The notes beneath the pieces were generated by a model, which saw nothing but the letters and a program-made list of their open reading frames with translations, ran no database searches and had not been told where the DNA came from. From Endotrypanum monterogeii (lineage: Eukaryota; Euglenozoa; Kinetoplastea; Trypanosomatida; Trypanosomatidae), in assembly GCA_000333855.2 (NCBI GenBank), contig CM007324.1, positions 204,166-268,165 of the forward strand: a stretch of 64,000 bases of DNA, in the 5' to 3' direction. How positions within the stretch are numbered: the stretch's first letter is position 1; every line of letters begins with the position of its first letter. Both the position numbers and the translations under genes were made by a program. Shown piece after piece: positions 10,546-21,481 of the stretch.

Positions 10546-11338
10546 ATATATATAATTGCCGAGGTATTTCTTACGAGTTGGGTAACGCCGAGCGCACAAC
10601 GAAATAAGGGCGTGGGTAATCCGTCTTTTGTATTTGTGAGTGCTTGTGTGGGTCTGTCGGGGAGGGAGGAGGGGGAGGAGGAGGAGATGTTGGCAGTGGT
10701 GGGGTGTCACACAGGTTCGCGCACGAGCTGCGTATGCGTGTATCATGCGAGTATGCTTGGTTATGCAACCGAGAAGAGATAGTGTGCCCATACAGACCTG
10801 CGTTCACACACTGTCATGTATGTGGGTCACCTTCACGAGTTGAAAAAAAAAAGGGGGCTGAGGCCCAACACGACACCCCCCCCCCAAAAAAAAAGAAAAA
10901 AAAATAAAATAAAATAAATCACTTTCCCTTCCTCCTCTACGCCCCACTCTCAAGAATGACCAGTTGTCTGTTGGAGATGCATCTCCTAGCTCGCATCCAT
11001 GCTGGATGGAACAAGGTAGTGGTAGCGGTAGTGGTGGGGAGGGGAGCGTGTGGCACCCTTTCCTTCAAAATGTAGATGGAGGGACAGCGTCGATGATGCC
11101 TACTGGAATTGTGCGGTTGTGGCTGTGTGTGTGTATGTCCTTGGAGATGCGAGGCCCCTACTGATACAAAGTTGACAGCAGTTTCTGTGTGAATAAAGAT
11201 ATGAGGCAACAACACGCGGTGCTTCCATTCGTTTTTTTTTTAAATATTTCTGGGCACAGAATATGTCTCCCACCCCCTCCCCATTTTGCACACACTGGGG
11301 ACTACAAAAGTTCTGGTACAAGTGCATCACTCCGCTGA
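10493..11338. other. Intergenic spacer
   Basis: No gene is seen. A (TA)n tract at about 10511-10556 sits just upstream of the spermidine synthase ATG. Further up are G-rich, A-rich (10887-10916, AAAAT-type repeats) and T-rich segments. The part adjacent to 11339 is 3' UTR of the five-span membrane protein. Confidence 0.65.
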
Positions 11339-12148
11339 TCACTCGGCCAGCACGCTTGCGCGGGCGAGTAGCACCAGCATTGAGATGAGACAGATCAGAT
11401 TAATGTAGTTACAGTAGCTACGCATGCTGGTGAGGTAACGGTCCAGTCCACACACAATAAGGCCCCCGGATAAGACAATCAGCATCGATATGATCCCGAC
11501 ACCCTGGATCAGGTTCGGCTGTTGTGTGAAGATCGAGACGACGACTCCCAGGCTGATCGCAACTAATACAGCAACGATAATGTTTGTCATTACTTCATCT
11601 GCCATGACGTCAAGTTTCTTGATGCGCTCGCGACGCGTGGTCTGGCCAGCAGTGCGACGCTCGTCGTTCGCTTGCCACAGCTTTATTCTCTCGGCGAGTT
11701 CCTGCGCGTCCTTCGCCAGACGATCTTTTCGCGTCTCCGGGTTCGAGACGGCCGCCAGCCACTCCGCCTCCGCCTCGTGCTCAAGACGCCGTTGCTCCTT
11801 CGCTAAGCCACGGCTACACGCAGCGAGGAAGCTGTTCGTGGCGAGGGTGCACAACACTACCGTGAGCATGTCAAAGCTGATGGACAGCGGAGGGTCCGGT
11901 AGCAGCTCCGCCTCACGACTTTGCATGCGTGCACGGCTTTTGCGACCGAACGTCCGCCAGAGGCCCTGTGGGCCGTCCAGTGGGGTGCTCCCGGTGATTC
12001 CAGCGAGAAAAAAGTAGCTGATGGCCATCAAAAGCATGCTGATCAACGCCTCTGGAGACGTGAGGATGTGTGGAATAGATGGGCGATGTGGGTCAGGAAC
12101 ATAGATGGGCGTCACTGGCGCCTTGGACTTGGACTTGGGCCAACTCAT
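11339..12148 (-). CDS. Conserved-type five-span membrane protein, unknown
   Basis: The protein has 269 residues and is not recognised. Predicted membrane spans lie near residues 34-51, 91-112, 187-208, 214-234 and 248-264. Between the second and third spans is a charged, probably helical segment (about 113-185) rich in Glu, Arg and Lys that could form a coiled coil on one face of the membrane. The N-terminus is short, Lys/Pro-rich and has no signal peptide. Hydrophobic spans with regular spacing and a clean ATG support a real gene. An organelle membrane location is a guess; no transport or enzyme motif is visible. Confidence 0.8.
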   Translation of the reverse strand: MSWPKSKSKAPVTPIYVPDPHRPSIPHILTSPEALISMLLMAISYFFLAGITGSTPLDGPQGLWRTFGRKSRARMQSREAELLPDPPLSISFDMLTVVLCTLATNSFLAACSRGLAKEQRRLEHEAEAEWLAAVSNPETRKDRLAKDAQELAERIKLWQANDERRTAGQTTRRERIKKLDVMADEVMTNIIVAVLVAISLGVVVSIFTQQPNLIQGVGIISMLIVLSGGLIVCGLDRYLTSMRSYCNYINLICLISMLVLLARASVLAE

Positions 12149-12241
12149 TTTTGTTTTGTTGATGTGTGTCTACGTTTTTTTTTTTTTTGGAGGGGGTAAG
12201 GTGTAGTGATGACTCAAAAAGATTCTTATGTTCGTCTTCTT

Positions 12242-12282
<41 letters not shown>

Positions 12283-12967
12283 TTGATGTATCGCTTTTTC
12301 TCTGGTGGACGTATACGACTTAGAGCGAGAGGGGGAAAAGAAGGGGTGGAAGCGCCAAGGAGGGTGAGGACGCGAGTGTGCCATAGCGACCAGGAGAAGG
12401 TGTGTGTATGGGTATTGCATCTTCGCGTATACGGTTTGGGTGAGACGGGGAGGGTTGAGGAAAGGAAAGCCTTTTTTTTTTGTAGGAGGAGGAGGGGGGA
12501 GGGGGGGGGGGCGGAGTTCTTCGTTGTGTTACAAAGTCAAATCCCCCCTCCCCTCCAAAAAAAAAAAAGGAGGGGAGAATATTATTCGTTTTGATGTGTG
12601 CATTCACTTCCAACACACATCCCTTCAACCTCATGTGGCTGCCTCCTCTCTGCTTTTGTGCCACTGCCTTCTACATATGTTCGCCAGAGGTGACAGCGTC
12701 CAGGAGAAGGGAGCGCAGGACTGTCCCTCCCATCGCTGCACGCATCACTCACGACGCCACCGATGTGTTCCGCACTACGTGCGGGGAAAATACATCACGT
12801 GGTCCCATAGGTGCATGTGTTCGACAGAAGCGGCGGTAGACGCATTCGGACTGAGGGGGTCAGAGATTGGCACGTCCACAGCAGCCGCGGGCGTCGGGAC
12901 GGCTCATCAGCTACTGCGCTTGTTCTCCTCGTCGTTGGCCTCACCCAGCCTCAGGCTTGCGGTGGGG
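12149..12967. other. Intergenic spacer
   Basis: Contains a T-run at about 12175-12188, a (TA)n tract at 12245-12283, and long G-runs and C-runs near 12492-12560. No frame on either strand looks like protein; both-strand open frames over the G-runs are composition artefacts. Confidence 0.6.
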
Positions 12968-13147
12968 TTAGAATGTATGCACTGAAGGGTGTGTGCGAAG
13001 GAAAACAGTATGGACTTCACCACTGCCTTTGATGTTGCTGGTGTTTATGGTATGGCCCGCTATCGCCGACTGGAGTTCTTCGATGTCCTCGGGGATGAGT
13101 CGTGACCGCAGTTGCCGTGAAATACCTTCTTCCTGGCAGTGACGCAT
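12968..13147 (-). CDS. Possible 59-residue small ORF or gene relic
   Basis: An ATG-initiated frame of 59 codons with normal-looking amino-acid content: a charged, probably helical stretch (MRHCQEEGISRQLRSRL onward to about residue 30), then a Thr/His-rich tail. It is preceded, 30 bases upstream, by a (TA)n tract, the same arrangement seen before the spermidine synthase ATG. Upstream of two adjacent TGA codons, the same frame is open again to about 13534 and ends with coding-like sequence (MNSRLVQRVVFELESITA). It may be a real short gene or the tail of a gene interrupted by repeat expansion and stops. No homologue is recognised. Confidence 0.3.
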   Translation of the reverse strand: MRHCQEEGISRQLRSRLIPEDIEELQSAIAGHTINTSNIKGSGEVHTVFLRTHPSVHTF

Positions 13148-14044
13148 CCAGAAATACGGGGGTTGTCATCAACAACTATATACATATATATATATATATA
13201 TTCTGGCCCGGTCAGATCTATCCACGGTACTCGGGGCTGCTGTGATGGATTCCAGCTCGAATACCACTCGCTGTACCAGGCGACTGTTCATGGTACAGGT
13301 CAGACGCTGGCACCGTTCTCGTCGCAAGGAGCAGCTGGTACTTCTGTCCAAGAACTTCTTTTTGTAGAGCTCCGCGTGCGGTAGCGGTGGTGGTGATGCG
13401 GCAGGCGATGATTCGCGAATAGCAGCACCCCTTTGCAGAAGTGTGTGGTTTGGGGGGGGGGGGGAGGGGGCGTAGTGCTGCGCTGGTGGAGTCTTTCCAA
13501 AGGGTCTTCGCACCCTTCCCCCCCCCCCCGCCACCCTCTACCTGTACAGAGCTTGGGGTGTAAGGAGCTTTGCCAGAGTTCCATGCGCGCCGTTGCAGCT
13601 TTGAAGGCAACTCGTGACGCTGCTGCTGCTGCTGCGCTTCTCGTCGTGTACATTGCCCATGTAACGCGGGTGTGGTGGTGGCAGCGGCAGAGGGCATGCA
13701 TGAGGGTCTTCTGCATTGCTCGTACGCGTCGCGGTTGCCTCATGTGAGGATGTGCGGGTTGCGTTGACGGCCTCATCGTTTTTTTTTTTTTCAGGAGAAT
13801 GTCTGTTGGCATGCTGGAACATGCGTATAGAGTCCCCGACAACCGGTGCAGCGCTGCTGCGATCTTTGCGGGTGCAGCCACTCATCGAGGCCGCAGCAAG
13901 CAGAGAAGACGATGGGTCGCATACGCCGACCGGATCACCAAGTTTTTTTTCCTCGACAAGGTCTCCGGGATTCGCTGCGGTGGCACTGCATGGGTAATAA
14001 ATAGATCGGGGATACGAGGGGGTGGAGTGGCTGGGACGACTCTG
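13148..14044. other. Intergenic spacer, possible decayed frame
   Basis: This is the 3' side of the large membrane protein gene. It holds a (TA)n tract at about 13177-13201, G- and C-runs near 13449-13530, and a T-run at 13781-13791. Apart from the minus-strand frame open from 13534 to 13169, described with the small ORF, nothing gene-like is seen. Confidence 0.5.
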
Positions 14045-17000
14045 TCATACGTGATACCAACCCACGGACGGAGACCTGGGTCGACTTCCTGGCTGCTGTA
14101 CATTGTCGGGGTAAGCATGGGTAGGTGCTTCTGCGATGGCGGCCACCGATGCCGGCAGCAGTAGCGTCATGGAGGCCTCTTCGGGAATGCTATCCGCTGG
14201 CAGGGGCACCACCGACGCAGAGGAGGCGCCGGTGAGCGGTACGGTAGAGGTGGAGAGGCCGAGGGAGGGGAGGGAGGCGGAGTGCCCCGTGTGGGCACAG
14301 CTGCCCTTTCCGGCTTCGACAGGCAGGAGTGCCAACAGCGGGAGGTGGTGCGGTTGCGATGCCGGTGAGACGCTTGTAGTGGATGCTATCTCAGCCGGTG
14401 AGGTGGATCCCAGGGATTCGGGTAGGAGCGCCGGTATTGACCATTCCTTCAGAAGGGCGACAGAGACCATACTAGATGAAGACCCGGGTGCCACCTGGGT
14501 GTTGCTGGCCTGCAAAGGGGTGTGGCACAACATATTGGCTACCGCCGAGTCGTCATCCAACCCTACAGCCAATATCAGCGATGTCTTACGCTGCCCTTGG
14601 GTAATGGTGTGACTCGCTTTCGTGATCAGCACGTCTACCCAATCGCGGTGCTCCACAGCAGCACTGTCGGCATGTTCCACCTCCCCTCTCACCTCATCGC
14701 TATCACTGTGGCTCTCGCGCCACGCGGCGATCTTCACAAGCGAGGGGGGCGACATCGTCTCGCTCTCAAATCTCATAACTGGTTTTGCAGCGTTACACAG
14801 AAGCGTGCTGGAACACCCTGAAGGCATCTGAATCAGAGCCAGCTGCAGCGCCGTCAGATCCATTGCGGCGGAGGCGGCGGTCGCCGCCTCCGACGGGCAA
14901 ATGGTGTCCGTTGATGGCGGCGAGGCGATGGGCGAGTTGATGGGCATATGCATGAGAGTCAAGATGTCTAGAGAGCGCTGGTTTTTCTCTCCAACTATGG
15001 TTCCCGTAAGCGTCACGGCGCTGACGTCGGCAACCATGCTCTCCATGGGGGTTATCTCATATGGACTCCTGCCACGGTTGCGGCGCCCCCCTGCACACCC
15101 GGTTGCCCCACTGCCTGCAGAATAGATGACTTGCCTTGGTGTGGCAGCTACAATCCTCAGGCTCAGGGCATGCAGCCTCGCCTCCGTTGCACGGCTCGGC
15201 AACGGGAACGAAATGCGCGGGAAGGGACGACATGGGGTGTCGTGAAGGATGGCGGAGTGCAGTGGCGCGTTGCCTGCCTTACCCAGAACACCGAGCTGAG
15301 TACGGATGCGGCTTAGGAGGGCTGTCATGTGCATGCGCCTGCCCACGACGGTCGAGTGAAGGGCAACGGAATCCATGACGTCTATCCACCTGTCATTTAG
15401 CTGATGATCAGTTGGTAACGCGCCTTGTGAGGAGGACGTTGTATCACTGTGGCGGGGTACGTAGCACAGAACCCGGTGTAAGTCAGCTCCATCCTTGACC
15501 AGCACCCGCGCTGCGGCAGTGCTGAGGATGGAGTCGTTGCTGGTAAAGGACGTGGCTGACAACGGTCGGAGAAGGTGCGGCACCGTGGGCGGAAATGTAT
15601 GCTTACCGCCGCCCTCGTCTCTGCGATGGCGACGAGCGTGGTTGCGAGTCCCGGCCACGACCGCCGCCGAACGAGGGGGATCGCCCCTACACTGGGCTTC
15701 TTTTTGATCAGACAGCATCGAGCCGATCGTCTTCGCGGACGAAGCATGTCTTCGTTGTGCCCACACCGCCGCCTTTCCTTCCCAGTGCACAGCATGGTCC
15801 ACCGCCAGGGAAGGCGGGTCTCCCGGGTCCAGCTTTTCCTCCTTCACCACCCCACCGACGCGCGCAACAGTCGGTAGCGTCAACAGCATCGACCCCTTTA
15901 ACTTCTCGAGGGTGAAGCCGGCGTGCCCAGGGCTCAGATGCTCTAAGCCCGGCCGAGGGGAAAACACGGCCAGGGGACTGGCAAGCGGTGCGCTATAAAG
16001 CATGGCGGAGGTGGCAGCGGTGGCACTGAAAGGGTCTGGAATGCCGAAGAGACTGTTCCCCGGTGCTGTGGGGGAAGTGGTCTTAGCTGCAGCCCAGCGA
16101 CTGCGGAGTCCGACTGCCCCGGCGTTGGCGCCGCCAGTGCTGTGGCACTCTCGTTCGCCAACGAGCGGAGGTCCATCACCCACCGAAGAGGGGTCCACAG
16201 CTCGTGTACATGCCTTGCCTCCACGACTGCCTGAGGAGTCAATGCCCAACCCCGCCACCTCACCTGTCGCATTGCCGAGCTGCTTCCAGACCTTCGCTGC
16301 CACTCTGTGCAAAAACTCCATGGGTGGCATTGCCCCTGCCTCCACAATGGGGCCTTCGGCGGCAACGCCGACTCGGCATGTCGCGTAGTCGCAGGCGAGT
16401 TCATTGCCTGTAACCACGCGACCAGCGCCTTCACCCAACAGTGTAGGGGACGCCGCGAGAGAGAAAGGGGATAGAGGTGCTGTGGTATCGGGAAAGCACA
16501 CACCCGTGTACTGTTCCCTCCCCAGTGTGTGTGCGGCTCCCACCACCTTCATAGCACGCACATTTCGGTGAGCGTGTGGGTAATGGCGGGCACAATCACG
16601 AAAGGACGGTATCACATCAGGACTGACCTTCGCCCCGCTGGTGTGGGCTCGCTTGACCAGTCCAATACTCCTGCCCGCCTTCGCTGGCGAGTGCATCACG
16701 TGTTGGCCGTGTGCGTTGAGCAAGTCGAGCGAGAAGGGTGTAAAGGAGAGAGAAAAGAAAAGATCCCGCCACGAGCGGCTCACAAGATGGCGATACTCGG
16801 TGGATATCCATTTTAACGGATCCACCACTGCGTCGACGAGACTGGCCAATCCACACCCTGCGGTTAGCAGCACCGCCACCGCCCACGTCCACGCAGCATC
16901 GGGAAAAAACTGTAGTATAATCATCAGTAGAGTCACCGTCAGCACATGACGGAAGCGAATCATCGGCACGGCGGCGGCGGCGGCGGCGGCTGTGGCAGTC

Positions 17001-18844
17001 GACCCCACCACGGCGGTCTCAGCAGACTCCGCGCCGCTCGCTTGGCTCGAGAAAACATTACATGAGGGGTCAAGGCTGCTGTGAGATTCTAGGCCGCTTG
17101 GCATCCGCAAGGAACGGCGCACCGGGCGGTGTGGATCGCGGACAGCGAAGGAATTGCTGCCGGCATCGAGGGTGGTGCCTGGCGCCACTGCTGCGGGCTC
17201 GGAAACCGAGGCAAGCAGCTGCCCAGACAGTTGTTCCCAACGCCGCAGAGCGCACCACTCCACCGTAAGCAGTAGCAGTCCAAGCAGTCCCACAAATCCC
17301 TCCGTAGGGCATGAAGCAGCTGCAGCGGCGGCTGTGGCAGTCCACCATTGCCCACCATTGCTACATTGTTCACCCATCAGCATTTCATTTCTGTGCGCAA
17401 CCGCACCTTCCATCGCCATCCACGAAGAGGCCGCCCCCAGAGCGATGGTGACGCGAACGATTGCGAGCAGAGCGAAGAGGATGAACGTCATCAGTACGAC
17501 AACAGAGTCACTCAGCCACAGGGCGAACTGCAGCTGCTGGAGGCAGCGGTGATGCACATTAAAGAGGTGAGCATCAGAGGCGTCGCACTTGAGCTGTAGA
17601 GGTACACACCGCTCGTTGCCCTCTTCGGCGATGAAGGGCTTCAGAAGCCACCCGGTACGGGGTACCAGGCGACGCCACCGACAGCCATGTTGCGTGCTAC
17701 TAGGCACCCTCTCGCTGCTGTCACCCATCAAGTCATCGTCCGCGTTACTGGTCAAACATGCGAGGTGCTGTTTCGGATAGTGCAGCCGTGCATGACGTAT
17801 GCTGCGTCGTCCGGGCTTGCGCCGGCTGCCACTAGCTGTTGCTTCTTCCACGAGCGGTGGGCTCCCATTTGCTGCGGTCGAGGATGCGATGCTGTGGCCG
17901 GCGGCACAGTGCTTCGGTTCGTCTGGGAATCGAGTGGTGTTGATTAGGCGAGGTTGTTCACTTGGGGCATTCATACAGGTGTTGCGGATGATGATGTTGG
18001 TGGTACCCGTCGGGCTCGCGCTAGTATTTGCCGGTTTGTCCCCACGTCCGTCGTTGTTGCCCTTACTGCCACCATCATCACACAGGCTGCCCACAAACGA
18101 GAGAAGACGTGCTCGACGTACGCACGACACGATGAGGGATCGTTGAGAAGACGAGGAAAGGGCAGAGGCGTCATATCGACGCATCTGCCCAGCTGCCTTC
18201 ACCGCCGCTGACGTCGTCGTGTTAGCACCCTTTGGCGCTGCCGGTGTAGAAAAGGCGAGGGCAGTCACGACCGCTCTCCATCGTTCGGGATGTCTCTCAG
18301 CTGTGGTGGAGACAGCATAGCGCCAGCGTGCGTTGCACAGCAAGAGAAAGCTGCTGAAGAGTGCCGTGGACGCAATGACTTGCACGAGGGGCTCATAGAG
18401 ATGCTGAAGGGGCAGCACCACCGTCATCGCACCCGCGAATGCAGATGGTGCTTGTGTCATTGGTGTAGGTGGACTCGGGAAAGCGTCAATCGGTATGTGG
18501 CTCAGAAGTGTACACACTTGCTGGGACCTAGACGCTGGCAGCGACGATGATGCCCCGAATGACATCCTTATCCATCGTCGCAGCGTCTGAAAGGAGGAGC
18601 TGCACCCGACGGAAGCGGCAACTCCGCCATTCCTGTCAGTGTTGCTCGACGTTTTTGAGGGCACGTTGCTCAGCAGGTAGACGAGAAAACAGCCGTAGCA
18701 CGCGTAGTGCACCAAGCTGTACCACGGCTGCACCTGACGCACGCACTGCAAACGATGGAAGCGCAAAAAGAAAAATGCCCCGGCAACACCACCCAATACA
18801 TAGCTAGCAAAAGCCACCAGACACACAAACATGAATTTCGCCAT
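14045..18844 (-). CDS. Large multi-span membrane protein, unknown
   Basis: The protein has 1599 residues from the ATG at 18844 (MAKFMFVCLV). The frame is open 85 codons further upstream, but that part is T-run and microsatellite leader and crosses the likely splice acceptor. Predicted spans: about 4-27, 42-60, 150-172, 441-472, 513-533, and one or two between 630 and 675. The first span may be a signal anchor. The C-terminal ~900 residues are soluble, Ser/Ala/Thr-rich and mostly disordered, with short conserved-looking islands. No known domain is recognised. The layout (membrane half, long soluble tail) would fit an organelle or surface membrane protein; function is unknown. Confidence 0.8.
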   Translation of the reverse strand: MAKFMFVCLVAFASYVLGGVAGAFFFLRFHRLQCVRQVQPWYSLVHYACYGCFLVYLLSNVPSKTSSNTDRNGGVAASVGCSSSFQTLRRWIRMSFGASSSLPASRSQQVCTLLSHIPIDAFPSPPTPMTQAPSAFAGAMTVVLPLQHLYEPLVQVIASTALFSSFLLLCNARWRYAVSTTAERHPERWRAVVTALAFSTPAAPKGANTTTSAAVKAAGQMRRYDASALSSSSQRSLIVSCVRRARLLSFVGSLCDDGGSKGNNDGRGDKPANTSASPTGTTNIIIRNTCMNAPSEQPRLINTTRFPDEPKHCAAGHSIASSTAANGSPPLVEEATASGSRRKPGRRSIRHARLHYPKQHLACLTSNADDDLMGDSSERVPSSTQHGCRWRRLVPRTGWLLKPFIAEEGNERCVPLQLKCDASDAHLFNVHHRCLQQLQFALWLSDSVVVLMTFILFALLAIVRVTIALGAASSWMAMEGAVAHRNEMLMGEQCSNGGQWWTATAAAAAASCPTEGFVGLLGLLLLTVEWCALRRWEQLSGQLLASVSEPAAVAPGTTLDAGSNSFAVRDPHRPVRRSLRMPSGLESHSSLDPSCNVFSSQASGAESAETAVVGSTATAAAAAAAVPMIRFRHVLTVTLLMIILQFFPDAAWTWAVAVLLTAGCGLASLVDAVVDPLKWISTEYRHLVSRSWRDLFFSLSFTPFSLDLLNAHGQHVMHSPAKAGRSIGLVKRAHTSGAKVSPDVIPSFRDCARHYPHAHRNVRAMKVVGAAHTLGREQYTGVCFPDTTAPLSPFSLAASPTLLGEGAGRVVTGNELACDYATCRVGVAAEGPIVEAGAMPPMEFLHRVAAKVWKQLGNATGEVAGLGIDSSGSRGGKACTRAVDPSSVGDGPPLVGERECHSTGGANAGAVGLRSRWAAAKTTSPTAPGNSLFGIPDPFSATAATSAMLYSAPLASPLAVFSPRPGLEHLSPGHAGFTLEKLKGSMLLTLPTVARVGGVVKEEKLDPGDPPSLAVDHAVHWEGKAAVWAQRRHASSAKTIGSMLSDQKEAQCRGDPPRSAAVVAGTRNHARRHRRDEGGGKHTFPPTVPHLLRPLSATSFTSNDSILSTAAARVLVKDGADLHRVLCYVPRHSDTTSSSQGALPTDHQLNDRWIDVMDSVALHSTVVGRRMHMTALLSRIRTQLGVLGKAGNAPLHSAILHDTPCRPFPRISFPLPSRATEARLHALSLRIVAATPRQVIYSAGSGATGCAGGRRNRGRSPYEITPMESMVADVSAVTLTGTIVGEKNQRSLDILTLMHMPINSPIASPPSTDTICPSEAATAASAAMDLTALQLALIQMPSGCSSTLLCNAAKPVMRFESETMSPPSLVKIAAWRESHSDSDEVRGEVEHADSAAVEHRDWVDVLITKASHTITQGQRKTSLILAVGLDDDSAVANMLCHTPLQASNTQVAPGSSSSMVSVALLKEWSIPALLPESLGSTSPAEIASTTSVSPASQPHHLPLLALLPVEAGKGSCAHTGHSASLPSLGLSTSTVPLTGASSASVVPLPADSIPEEASMTLLLPASVAAIAEAPTHAYPDNVQQPGSRPRSPSVGWYHV

Positions 18845-18879
18845 CTTTTTTTTTTGTCGTTCTCGCAAAGTTGACGGCA

Positions 18880-18928
18880 CTGCGCGGCTTCGTTGGTGAT
18901 TCCAACGGGGGAAAAAAAAAGAGAGAGC
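18880..18928 (-). promoter_or_regulatory. Candidate trans-splice acceptor of the large membrane protein
   Basis: On the minus strand an uninterrupted pyrimidine tract (complement of 18907-18928) is followed by AG dinucleotides at 18888-18889 and 18880-18881, giving a leader of about 35-45 bases before the ATG at 18844. This is the usual layout of a trypanosomatid spliced-leader addition site. The exact AG is not fixed by sequence alone. Confidence 0.5.
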
Positions 18929-21432
18929 CAAGGCAAAGAGAAGGAGAGGGAAGCTCACCCCCTCTCTCACACACACAAAAAAAAAAAATGTGTGTAAAGA
19001 CGGAGCGGGGGTGAGATGCGTGCCTTGTATGAGTCGGTCAGCAGAGAGGGTGTAGAGCCAAACCTGACAACCCTCCCAGCAACAGACAGTCAGACACACA
19101 CAAATAAAAGAAAAAAGAGAGACGTGAAGGCGAGCAGAACCGAACCGGGCACCAACTCAAAGATGCACGGGAAAGGTGGGCTGACTCACAAACACACAGA
19201 TACACGTAGATGTATCTACATATCCAACTCCAGAAACACACACACACACACACACACGCGCGCGCGCGTGCGGCGGGGAAATGAAATATGCGAATACCGC
19301 AGGCTCGTGATGTTTTTTTTCAAACAACAGCACCCGAGCAACGGATTCGGCGAAAATACGGAAGATGAAATACTCTGGCTCGTAACGGGCTTCTAATCAG
19401 CGGGGAGAAAAAGAGAGGGACGGAAGATGCGGACTGCATTCGTAACGATCTCCTCCCCTCTCACCGCCTCAAAAAGCTCAATAAAAAAAAAACTACCCCC
19501 ACACACACACAGAATTTTTTTAGAAAAAAAAACACAAAGATGAGTCCACAGGGAAGACGATCGGAAAAATTTAGGACAGATAAATTATATATATACACAC
19601 CAGAGACGCTTGACGTGTGGATTATGGGATGTGGAAAAAGAAAAAACAGATCGAGAAAACAAAACAAAAGACAGGAGGGGGAGGGGGCACAAACACAGAC
19701 GAGCCGTGATGCGCAAAACAGTTTTTTTTTTTTTGGTGCTCAATCAAAATGAGAAGAGCGTACGCGTGAATCAAGGGGTACAAAGGGTACCAGAAAGAGA
19801 AGACATGTAAATATTATATATATATATATATATATATAATATTTATTTTCTTATTAATATTTAGACAGGGGAAGGGAGAGGAGTGTATGTGTGTCTTAGT
19901 GGACGTATATTCTTTTGTTGTTGGTTTTTCCACGTGCACCTTTTTTTTTTTGCGGTGGGTTTCTTTGTGCACACAGACACATACACACACACACACACAC
20001 CTACACGCACAGACACTAAGGAAACAGTAGAAGGTTAAGCGCACGCAGTGTTCGCCTGAGGGGAGGAAGAGGGGGAGAGAGAAGCGGAAGAAGGGAGGTA
20101 ACAGACAAGAAGAAGAAAAAAAAACAGCAGCAACAGCAGCGAGAGGAGAATGACGGCAGAGAACGCCTTTAACGTTTTCAAAATAATGTATATTTATTTA
20201 TTTTACTGAGGTATTCACGCTAAACTTTTTTTTTTTTGTTGTTGTTGTTTTATTGTAGTAAAAAGGGTCAAACTATATGAAGGAGTTTCCCTGCGTATAC
20301 TACTGGGTGAGGTGAGGGAAGGGAGGCCCCTATGGGTGATGGCAGTAGTAGAGTAGACGTGGGTGTTGTCTTGGTGTGCTTATGCACAGTTTGTATGCCC
20401 CCCTTTTTTCCATCCACTCCAAGAGACCCAGTACCTGGCCAGAGGGGGGGGGAGGATAGCCGTCGAGCTCGAGACACCGCTGTTGCCGCCAAAAAAAAAA
20501 AAACTGATATATATATCGAATTATTTGGTATTTGGTGTAACGCTGTTTGAAAACCGTTGGGGTCGATGGGCGAAGTAAGCAAAGGAGGGGGATGGGGGGC
20601 GGCGGCAATATACAGCTTGTGTGTGTGTGTGTGTGTCTGTGTGAGGTGGGGGAAAACGGAGAGGATGTACGCTCCAGCACCCCAGCGAGGCTGTCGACTG
20701 TTGATATAAAAAAAAAAAACAGAGGTAAAAAAAGTAGAAAGAAAAATATAACGAAGATCATTTGCGGGGTCCACATGCATACATACACACACACATATAT
20801 ATATATATACATTGCCTTTGATGCTGGATCCTGTGTCCTTCCTTTCCCTTGTATTGTTCACCGTTTTTTTTTTTTTTTTGAGGTGTCTTTTCTGTTTTTG
20901 TTTGCCTGACGTGATACTGTACACAAGATCCATTGGACGACGAGTTGATGTCAGCCTTAATCCTTTTTCCTTTCCTCCTCTCTCCCAAGATTCCTTCCAT
21001 GCCTCTGCCCTCTCTCCCCCCCCCCTACCACACCTCCTTTTTTTTTTTTCTTTGGAGGGGCAGGGGGACCCGCCAATGCTGCTCGAGCAAAGATTTTAAA
21101 TTTTCTCGGGGTTTGAGGCGCACATCAGAGATGAAAAAAAAAAAAAAACAAGGATACGGAGGGGAATTCAAAAAAAAAAAAGGCGGAGGTGATGGTGCAT
21201 GCCAACACCGTTATCGTTACCCTTCAACGCGCGCAAACGGCGCATGCGTGCGTGCGTGAGGCGAAATATCTCCCCCCTTTTTTTTTCGGGGGGGGGGGGA
21301 AGGCGGTGATTGAAAGACGGCAGAATACGTACAGACCACGGATGCCCTACGCGCTCCCCCTGCCTCGCTTTCTTTCTTCTTCTCCCTCCCCTCATTTCCC
21401 AATCTACGCCGCATTCACTTCCTGTTGTGTGC

Positions 21433-21472
<40 letters not shown>

Positions 21473-21481
21473 TTTTTCTTT
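18929..21481. other. Long intergenic spacer rich in simple repeats
   Basis: About 2.5 kb without a gene. It holds (CA)n/(CG)n at 19238-19270, (TA)n tracts at about 19811-19854, 20794-20810 and 21433-21470, (CA)n at 19979-20000, (GT)n at 20618-20642, and many A- and T-runs of 10-17. The last (TA)n ends 12 bases beyond the stop of the small basic protein gene at 21482. Open frames here are translated repeats. Confidence 0.7.

Noticed and set aside
18845..19099. 85-residue N-terminal extension of the large membrane protein
   Set aside because: It crosses the likely polypyrimidine tract and splice acceptor, so it would not be in the mature mRNA.
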